A stretch of 12,550 bases of DNA from Temnopleurus reevesii (Eukaryota > Echinodermata > Echinoidea > Temnopleuroida > Temnopleuridae), in the NCBI GenBank assembly GCA_036244855.1, contig BQKZ01000512.1, positions 41,817 through 54,366 on the forward strand, in the 5' to 3' direction. Position 1 is the first letter of the stretch. Every line of letters begins with the position of its first letter. Position numbers and translations under genes: made by a program. Shown in pieces: positions 1-8,400 of the stretch. The notes below the pieces were generated by a model. That model worked only from the letters and a program-made list of their open reading frames with translations. It was not told where the DNA came from and did no database searches.

Positions 1-786
1 GGGGGGGGTAAACAAATTTGAAGTTGGTTGAGCCCACCGCCCCCTCCCGTCGTCAAATCATGGGTGCGCGTACTTTAATACCTTTGGATTCAGATTGACC
101 AACTTTCTAAAACAATCTCAAAGCTGACACACAAGTCGTATTTGGCACCCTGGTATAGAATTAAACACTCATTTTCGGTATGAGTAAATTGCAAGCATGA
201 TTCAATTCGAAATTTTGATTCAAGTGTTCAGTATAAAAGAGTTAGAAATCATTCTCCATTGTACATTTCATTCGTACTAAAATGCACGTCAACTGTTCAT
301 TCGTTTGACTTTAGATTCAATAAATTTAGAGAGTTAACATGGCGAACATTATGAAGATAAGTAAAGCAATAAACATTTCAAACTACCGACAAGATCGCAT
401 TTTTACCTCATTCATAATATCACCGATGAATACCCATTGAATCACCATGGCTATGAGCTTTATTTTTAGCTTTACTTTGCTTTAAAAACACATTTTCCAT
501 AATTGCGAGTCACTTCGATAATACTACATTTAACTGAAATAGGAAATGAATGGAAAAAAAAAAGATTTTTGCAAATTTTAGGAAGAAATAGTGATTGAAT
601 TGCTGTTTGGTATTTCCCTAAAGTCCATCTACTGTCTTCTCTTATTATACAGTCTCCACCAATTTATCGAATGTTCACATGTCGTTCACCTGGTGTTCAA
701 CGGTAATATCTTGAATGGGGTAATAATTTCCACAAACCATCAGTTCATATTTCAAAACATCAATTCAACTTAAATACATTAACAGA
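1..786. other. Intergenic sequence, nothing recognised
   Basis: AT-rich DNA opening with eight G. Short open frames exist, for example a hydrophobic 60-codon one at 591-773, but none resembles a known protein and none has supporting splice sites or codon bias. I see no RNA gene or clear repeat here. Confidence 0.6.
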
Positions 787-841
787 GACTCGGGCTATTT
801 CGAATCGGGTTTCCCCTTCGAGGTTTTGGACTCCCTTCCCG
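787..841 (+). pseudogene. 55-bp fragment matching the GARNL3-like last exon
   Basis: This segment aligns without gaps to the last exon at 5166-5112 read on the minus strand, with 45 of 55 bases identical by eye. Exact blocks of 13, 8, 7 and 14 bases fall in a fixed register. Read on the plus strand in the corresponding frame it gives DSGYFESGFPFEVLDSLP against DSGYSESDFSFESTDSLP in the gene, 13 of 18 residues identical. Similarity stops abruptly on both sides. It sits about 3.7 kb beyond the stop codon and in the opposite orientation to the gene. I call it an inverted, exon-derived fragment. Alternatives are an exon of a paralogue or a conserved short motif in another gene; a cattaacag acceptor-like site stands just before it, but no good donor follows. 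Confidence 0.6.
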
Positions 842-1088
842 GAGAGTTTGAATGTTCCTCGTTAACATTAAAATACAATCACATGTATTACACACAAGGA
901 ACACAAATAAACAATGAATATCTTTTAATGAAGTCACTTGATTGTACCGATGATTTGTGGAAAGCAATGTTGATTAATACACGATTCTCGAAAACGACTA
1001 TTATTGTCTCTATTGTAAATCTACATTCAACTCAATCTTGATCCCACAACAACCAGCGCATACAACATTCCTATTTCATAAATGTTGT
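842..1088. other. Intergenic sequence, nothing recognised
   Basis: AT-rich sequence between the exon-like fragment and the first repeat block. An open frame continues from the fragment to 1041, but its translation becomes low-complexity Asn/Thr/Ile-rich and has no recognisable family. Confidence 0.5.
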
Positions 1089-1816
1089 CAACTAAGTTTT
1101 AATAACTAATTCTGTTTGCCATCATCACAAAGGGAGGATGTAAATTCATGTAATTTTTGCAGATATGATTTAATTTCAATTTTAACGTTGCAAGATACCA
1201 TAAATTTTCCCCGACCAATTTAATCACAGTTGCAGTCAAATCAATAAATGGATGTTCAAATTTGAAAGATTTTGTTTATCAACTTTCGAGTTCCATCAAT
1301 CCATTTCATTTGTTTTGCAATTACTTTATTTCATTTTAATTTCGATAAGATGGATATTTTGTCAAGTTACAGCTTAAAGTGGTCCCTTAATTTTAAGACA
1401 AGCCAAAAGTCAGGTATGAATCCGAAAACTCGTATAATTTTTAGTTAATTTGCTCGTTTTTATCAACATGCTTAAATGTTAAATCGTGTGACATTTAAAT
1501 CAAACTAAATGAAATATTTACGTGTTTGAACGTTGATCTCATATGTCATTAAAATTACCTCTAATGTGAATAAAGAGAAGTCTTCCATGAGGATTAAAAC
1601 ACTTGACTTAGCTGTTTTGTTATAGAAATTCTTACCCGAAAGCTTAATGTCTGGCATCATTGTTTCATGACATTGAATGAATTGTGTCTGTTTCTTCAGC
1701 TCATGGAATGATTGTTCCACATTTGAATATATACCTTTAAAATCCAAATTAATTTCTTAATGGAAAATGGTTGTATCCCACCGCTGCCACCAAAATAAGA
1801 AAACCTTCAACATGTC

Positions 1817-1992
1817 CTGGGTTGTGATTCATAAAGTTGTTCGTAGATCTATCCTCGGCTCTATAAACGACTGGTGACACTTTCCTTGGCTCAATGGCAT
1901 CTCCAGTTGCTGAATCGCACGTAAGAAAGGGTTACCTGTCGTTCGTAGAGTCATGCGTTGATATACGCACAGCTTTATGAAACACAACCCAG
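1817..1992. mobile_element. Palindromic MITE-like element, copy 1
   Basis: Terminal inverted repeats of about 60-65 bp enclose a loop of about 45 bp. The left arm starts ctgggttgtgattcataaag and runs through cgactggtgacactttcc. The right arm is its diverged inverse, ending gctttatgaaacacaaccca. There is no transposase open frame; the apparent 109-codon minus-strand frame here is built from the arms. It would be a non-autonomous foldback element or MITE. The core motif resembles an abundant sea-urchin repeat (from memory). I cannot define a target-site duplication with confidence. Confidence 0.7.
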
Positions 1993-2010
1993 CTCTCAAT
2001 TTTAACTCAT

Positions 2011-2097
2011 GTTGTTGAATTGCACCCAATAAATGGATACCAGTCGTTCGTCGAGTCGTGCGTAGACTTGCGAACAGCTTTCTGAAACACAACTCAA
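2011..2097. repeat. Extra half-arm of the palindromic element
   Basis: This segment repeats 1906-1992 in direct orientation at an offset of 105 bp: gttgttgaattgcac against gttgctgaatcgcac, then ccagtcgttcg and agctttctgaaacacaac. It is absent at the equivalent place in the second large-repeat copy. It therefore arose, or was lost, after the two copies separated. Confidence 0.75.
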
Positions 2098-2653
2098 CTT
2101 TCCCTATCTTCCGTAGTCCTAAAAGATTGGTGCGCATAATTAAACTTCTCGGATTCAACTTAGAGCCCTCGGCTTGGTATCTTAAGTGGTATTTGAATCA
2201 TTCTTTACTTTTTAGATCATTGGGAAGTTCATTTGTGACCCTTTACATCTATTCATTATGAACAGCAAGTCAAAATTGAAAGGTTGCCAACTGCAAGGCT
2301 AAAACGGCCATTGACCATTTCTTTTGTTGCAATGTCAATTGTGTGCGTGAAAAGTCAAAATTTACATTTGCAACTGTTAACTTTGCCCCTTAGATGCACT
2401 CCAATAATCCAAATGTATCATTGTAGAGATGGATAAATTGAACATGCATGCAAGCTTGAACACAATAGTTAGTAAAGAGATATAGATGCTTCATGTACAC
2501 CTTTCCCCATTGCACAACTGTGAGGCGATTATTATTTACTGAAATAAAATGCGAGTCACGATATAAGTAGAAGTATACGGATCCAACTTCGTGCGATACG
2601 AATTACTGAGAAGTAAAGAAGATACAATAATATTGACCAGGACTTCAAAAAAA

Positions 2654-2654
2654 N
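2654..2654. other. Single ambiguous base (N) at the repeat junction
   Basis: The only N in the window stands exactly between the A-run that ends copy 1 and the first base of copy 2. This looks like a placeholder for a contig join rather than a miscalled base. Confidence 0.8.
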
Positions 2655-4030
2655 CAACTAAGTTTTAATAACTAATTCTGTTTGCCATCATCACAAAGGG
2701 AGGATGTAAATTCATGTAATTTTTGCAGATATGATTTAATTTCAATTTTAACGTTGCAAGATACCATACATTTTCCCCGACCAATTTAATCACAGTTGCA
2801 TTCAAATCAATAAATGGATGTTCAAATTTCAAAGATTTTGTTTATCAACTTTCGAGTTCCATCAATCCATTTCATTTGTTTTGCAATTACTTTATTTCAT
2901 TTCAATTTGGATAAAATTGATATTTTTTCAAGTTAACAGCTCAAAGTGGTCCCCTAATTTTTAAGACCAGCCACAAGTCCGGTATGAATCCGAAAATTCT
3001 TATCACCTTTAGATAATTTGCTCGTTTCCAATGACATGCGACATGTGAAATTGTATGACAATTAAATCAAACTAAATGAATTATTCAGGTGTTTGAATGT
3101 TGATCCCAGTTTAGGTCATTGAAATCCCCCCCCCTCAAAGTGGACAAAAAGAAGTCTTCCATGAGGATCAAAACACTTGGTTCAGCTGTTTGGTTATATA
3201 AATTCTTACTCAAAGCCTAATGATTGACATCCCTGTTTCATGAAATGAAATGAATTTGTCTGTTTCTTCTTCTTCTAGAGTGATTATTCCTCTTTGAATG
3301 ATAATGCACCTTAAAAATCCTAATTCACTTATCAATGTATTATGGTTATATCCCACCGCTGCCGCCATAATAAGAACATCGTACTTCATAATAGCTTTTC
3401 GTATATATCTGCGCATGACTCTATGAATGACTGGTGGCCCTTTCCTTGGCGCAATGATACCTTCTGTCGCTAAATCGCACAGAAGAAGGGTTACCAGTCA
3501 TTCGTGGAGTCGTGCGTAGATTTACGAACAACTTTATGAACCACAGCCGAGCTTTCCCATGTCTTCTATAATCCCGAAACTTCGAGCCCTGGTATATATT
3601 TTAAACTTTCGAGACCATTTGAAAGTTCATTTGCGACCCCTTATATCCATTCATTATGAACATCAAGTCGAAGTTGAAAGGTTGCCAACTGCGAGGATAA
3701 CCTGCCATTGACCATTTCTTTTGTTGCAATATGTCAGTTGTGTGTTTGAAAAGTTAAAATGCATTTTGCAACTTTTTACTGTTAACTTTGCCCCTTATTT
3801 AGATGCACTACAATGATTCAAATGTATTATTGTAGAGATAAACAAATTGAACACGCATGCATGCTTGAACACAATAGTTACTAGAGAGATATAAATGCAC
3901 ACCTTTGAGGCAATTAGTATTTATTGAAATGAAATGCGAGTCATGATATAAGCAGAAATATTCGTATCAAACTTTGTGCGATATGAATTACTCAGAAGTA
4001 AAGAAGATAAAATAATATTGACCAGGACTT
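2655..4030. repeat. Large direct repeat, copy 2 (about 1.38 kb)
   Basis: Colinear with 1089-2645 over its whole length, including the palindromic element, the ggttgccaactgc / ccattgaccatttcttttgt stretch and the final ataatattgaccaggactt. It contains a run of nine C at about 3127-3135 not seen in copy 1. It continues smoothly into an A-rich run and then unique sequence at about 4046. No gene is recognised in it. Confidence 0.85.
3384..3548. mobile_element. Palindromic MITE-like element, copy 2
   Basis: Counterpart of the element at 1817-1992 inside the second large-repeat copy. The left arm cttcataatagcttttcg through gaatgactggtggcccttt is inverted by ggttaccagtcattcg through acaactttatgaaccac. 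Because it occupies the same place in both blocks, it was inserted before they diverged and is not an independent insertion. Confidence 0.7.
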
Positions 4031-4045
4031 TAATTAAAAAAGAAA

Positions 4046-4530
4046 AAAAAACCTCGGCAAGATGGTCTAACCTTCGAAGTCCTGACGTAGATATTACCCA
4101 TTAAGTGTTATGGCTGTTATTGTATAGAAGTAATTGATGTAGCCCAAATTTTATGGTTCATACTAAATTATCATCTGAGATACATGGCACGTTTGATTTT
4201 CTTTTTAAATAACCTATTTCAATTACTCCTTGTGCTATTTTGAGTTCGGCAAATGGATTCAAATGCAGATGATCATTGGCAAATGATAATGGATGATGAC
4301 ATGGTTACAACTTCAAAGAATATCACATTTGATAGAAAAATGCTAAAACAATTGATTTACCAGTAGAATAGACCTGCTAGCAATGGCAATTACAGCTACA
4401 ATATACATCTACATTAACAACATTAACCTTGCAATAAAACGGCAGTGGACTAGCCCCTGCTTTGTTCAAACATGTATAGGTTATACAAAATCATACAAAA
4501 TTACACAAAATTTGCAATTGCACTGCAGTA
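4046..4530 (-). other. Probable 3' UTR of the GARNL3-like gene
   Basis: Unique AT-rich sequence directly after the stop codon. No AATAAA signal is present on the minus strand between 4060 and 4530. Weaker candidates are a CATAAA at 4155-4150 and an ATTAAA at 4034-4029, the latter at the edge of the repeat block. An AATAAA at 3925-3920 lies inside the repeat. The true cleavage site is undetermined. A plus-strand open frame at 4383-4670 is not credible as a gene, since it runs antisense into the last exon. Confidence 0.4.
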
Positions 4531-5489
4531 TCATTTCAAATCAACATCGTCGTCATCAACGGATGTCGATAAGGCGAAAGGACTCGGTGGGTGACCATTG
4601 GTTGATGAAACATTCGATGGCAGCTCGAGAAAAACAGATCCGCCATCTTCAGACTGCAGCGATGATGTAGTTGACACGTGGCCCGAACGAGGCGAATGAA
4701 TCAGCCTCCCCAGCAACTCGGCCCGCATCTCCGCCTCCGACTGCTGCGAGACCGTACTGCCCGTGCTGCTTAGTCGTTCAGCGAGTGGGCTTCGCGGAGG
4801 AGGAATGTAATCGAAGGCGATTTCGCCGTCACCCTGCTTGTTGTTGTTGTTGTTTTCGATGCGTATCGGGAAGAAAACCGAGTCCGATTGCGTGCTCTGC
4901 GTACTCGAAGTACTTGATGTGAAGCGCGATCGCCCGCTTGCGCGTTTGTTCGGCTTCCCGAGTAGTTCTGCGCGTGCGTCGTTATCCGACTGCGATTGCG
5001 CAGCGTTCTGCTGCTGTCGTCTGAGTAACCGCGGCGAACGGAGACACCCAAACTTGTGACGACGCGCTTCGGCTGATTCCCCGCCTTTACTCGGCGAAGG
5101 CGGGTACTTTACGGGAAGGGAGTCCGTCGATTCGAAGGAGAAGTCCGATTCGGAATAGCCCGAGTCCGAGTACTCTTGCGAAGGCCTAGGACCAGCCTTG
5201 ACCTTGGTGAATGTTTGTGGAGGTAATGACGTCACGGGGATGCTCACGCTCGTGAGGATTTCCGATTCCACCGGGGGTTGGCCGTCCTTCGGTGGGGAGC
5301 CCGAAGATAGCCGAAAGCGCCGAGCGGGAGTCGGTGGGGACTCGGCGATGTTGACGAGAGGCGAGATGAAGGATCGAGGTCGGCAGTTATTGGTGGGGTT
5401 AGGCAGTGGTCTCTCACTCATCTGCCCGACCAGACTGATCAGAGGTATCTTAAAGATCCGTACTGCAGCTCCTGAGAAAGGACCGAACG
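4531..5489 (-). CDS. GARNL3: GARNL3-like last exon: disordered C-terminal tail and stop
   Basis: The coding part is 959 nt, ending TGA at 4533-4531, after a strong aatttctttctttcactcag acceptor. It encodes residues 260-577. KIPLISLVGQMSERPLPNP (from residue 272) is the conserved post-propeller block. The rest is Ser/Pro/Arg-rich and predicted disordered: an acidic patch DSGYSESDFSFESTDSLP (367-384), five Asn from an AAC repeat (471-475), two RAELLG motifs (431-436 and 514-519), and the conserved terminus SPFALSTSVDDDDVDLK. GC content is far above the flanks, in line with coding use. A second AG 18 nt downstream (exon from 5471) is in the same phase and would remove six residues. The exon also has open frames on the opposite strand, which I regard as shadows. 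Confidence 0.92.
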
Positions 5490-8400
5490 CTGAGTGAAAG
5501 AAAGAAATTAAAAAAAAAAAGATAAAAGACGATAATACGAACACCAAAATCAGTCAAATGAAAATTTTTATTTTCCTGCAAACATTAAGTGGAGCAGGAA
5601 TTCATTGCAAAATGTATTGATTAAGCAAGGATAATCTTGCAAGGAACAAGAAGCAAGGGGTCTAATTTCTGCAAAAAGATTCCAAAGAAATGTGTCGTAT
5701 AATCATTATGAAAAATTATCATAACATTTGACGAAAACGTTAGTTTACAATGATGAAAAGTCATATTCATTCCTTTGAATTCCTCATGTTTGACAAATTA
5801 TTAAGACGCAAATGGCTGCACTCGAGCACTATTCTGTGTAAAAATGACCCAGAATAACGATTCAATTTTGACACAGAAATAGCAGGACCTGACCAAAAGA
5901 TGGCCACATTATTTCATATAATTTTTACCCGGAAAGTTGCTTTACCTCGGCGTACTAGTTTCCGAGTAATTTTGACCTGAATATTTAAAGACAAATGACA
6001 GAACCTGACCCAAAAAATGGCTACATTAATTCAGATAATTTTTCACCCTGAAAGTTGCTTTGCCTCGGCTCACTCGTTTCACAGGCAATAATTTTCCTGG
6101 CATCAAATCACAATTTGCTATGCATTTTTAGGATTGCTATACAAAATACATTTTGTCTAGCAACTTTTATTCACATAGAACTGTATAGTAAAGAGTTGGA
6201 AGAGTTTCCTCAATGTCTAAAAATGCTAATCAAATGTGAAAAGTAAAATCGTTCCCTGTTCTGAGTTCTGCACCCATAACGGTACAAAAATTCATCCTTT
6301 TTTTTCCTTAGTATCTAGTTCATGGAATTTGAACTTACTCTGTGGCGGTGAGGTTGGGCTTGACAGCGGACTGAAGGCTCTGACTGGTTCTTTGGGGCTA
6401 GGCTGAAGAACATCCATACCCATCGATGTGAAGTACATGTCACACTGTTTTAATGAATAAAGAAAATAAATGTTCCAGTTACTTCAATAGATACAAGAAT
6501 TGTGATTTGGGGTCTTGTATGAAGGTTGTGATTGATTGAAATTGAAGTGGATCTGCATAAACCAATACGGAGTGTAAAAGTCTATGTCAATGACGTCAAA
6601 AGAAGGGTGGGCGATACTTTGCATGGGCCCAATTGGTGATTCCATGCTGTGAAATTTCCGAATTTAGCAGGAATTTGTAATTAAACTGACTAACTAAAAA
6701 CGAGATAATTTCATATAATATTATTCTGATGCTATGATCATATGTCTATCTGTATATCAATATTTTTATTTGGAAAACGTTTTTCATTAAATTTTGAAAT
6801 GTTTTTGCTCTGGAGTAGATCATTACCTGTTTAACGTACAACATATTACATTTTCCATCTATTTCAGATAACAAGAATTGCTTGCTCCTGATGACTTTCG
6901 TATTCTATTTACCATCTATCCGTTAGAGGGAAAAATGAAAGATCTATAATCAGATTATGACATGGTCACCAGGGTGGAAAAATTAAATTGATGATGGCGA
7001 GCATCTTGATCTTTATGAACTAGATATCTATTATCTTAATGAAAAGACAAAGGTTTATACTAAAAGTCATATTATAAGACAGTTACCTTTGACGTGATAA
7101 GGTTAATTCTTGGCATGGTCATTGTGTGTACAAGGTTTCCATTAACGACTAGTCGAATCTCAACAGAGTCTGGAGTGAAGGCTAGAATGTAGGGAAATGC
7201 GCATACTGCAAAGAAAAAAAAACAACGAATAAAATAATAAGATAATCTGTTTATTAATCAACATTTAAATGGCACAAATCATTCTCAGTATATGCCATTG
7301 TAAAATAAGCATGTCAGACCCCAAGGGTTGACTGAAGATTGCATCGCATTCGCTTTAATTATCATTCCTCGAACTTTAAGAGAAAGATTGGTAAAAGCTT
7401 TGTTTTTGAAAAAAAAGAAAAACAAATAATGATAAAAGAATAAACCCCAGAATACTCCAAAAATCAATCATTCAGTATGCAAATGAGGTAATAAGGACAA
7501 CTTTCGTCTATGATTCAGAATAATTCCCATTTAATCAGAATATTTGGCAAATAAATATGTCGACGTAGAGTTCAAACATTGGGTTTACTAAGGAGTACAG
7601 GTTAATTCGTTCATGAGCAACAAAATGACCATAATTTGGCTAGCACGATATAGTCCGGTTTGAAAATAAGTACTCGTGTTTCATAAAGCTGCTAATAAAT
7701 CTATAAGCTACTCTACAAACTACTGGTAAATCTTTCTCAAGTACGATTAAAAGAGATACCGCATGCAAGAAAGGGTCACCAGTCGTTCGAAGAGACGTAT
7801 TTAGACCTAACACAACCTCGAAGATTGCTGTAAAATGCTATCATCATAAGCTTCAAAATAATCTGAAGCAAATTCAAACTAGCAATTATAATTATCTATA
7901 AAGGCGTGGACAATGTGTTGAAAATTTCACTGAATTCCACCAATTATATAAACTCCTAGAATGCCGATTGTGCTAGATTATAATTAAGCATAATTACGCC
8001 TACCTATCGCCCTGGGAGCTGAGTTCCAATGCATATCGAAATCCGATGAGGCCTCACCATTTAATCGCCGGAATTGCGATATATCTGAATCAAGAAGTTT
8101 GAGAAGAACGTAAGAAGTTAAGATACATTACTTTATATTACGACCTCTTCAAATACAACACAATAAAACAGTCACAGCAAATCACAAAAGTTGAACTGAA
8201 CTTCAAACAGAAAAAAGCATTAAAAATAGGTAGACTTTAAGACCCCAATACAGGCCTAAAATCAAAGCACTTTAAGCGCTGTTCATCCATCGACACGGTA
8301 TCCCTGTGTTTATTTCCTGGGTTACTCATAGATTTGATATTATTACCCGATATATTTGCACATGAACAAAAATATTTACATCATTTTTATTTTGATTTTA

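Larger units (their letters stand above)
1089..2645. repeat. Large direct repeat, copy 1 (about 1.56 kb)
   Basis: Non-coding block colinear with 2655-4030. It starts caactaagttttaataact and ends ttgaccaggactt in both copies. The first 248 bp (1089-1336) differ from copy 2 at only three positions with no indel. From 1337 on, identity drops to roughly 86 percent by eye and indels appear. This copy is longer, partly because it carries an extra half-arm of the palindromic element at 2011-2097. It stops in an A-run just before the single N at 2654. Confidence 0.85.

Noticed and set aside
147..160. tggcaccctgg shared with 11663-11673 near the exon B acceptor, as a possible second exon fragment
   Set aside because: Only 11 exact bases without extended colinear similarity; matches of this length are expected by chance in 12.5 kb.
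591..773. 60-codon plus-strand open frame with a hydrophobic N-terminus
   Set aside because: No recognisable domain, no context, composition like surrounding AT-rich DNA; length is within chance expectation.
826..1041. 71-codon plus-strand open frame as a gene
   Set aside because: Only its first residues (DSLP) belong to the exon-like fragment; the rest has no homology and starts at TTG.
1829..2158. 109-codon minus-strand open frame
   Set aside because: Its internal protein repeat (CF.KL...LRTTGxxxLxAIQQ) is a translation of the arms of the palindromic element and its extra half-arm; no protein family is recognisable.
5198..5497. 99-codon plus-strand open frame opposite the last exon, with others at 4671-4922 and 4838-5059
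   Set aside because: They are antisense to a well-supported, GC-rich coding exon, where long opposite-strand frames are expected; none shows its own homology.
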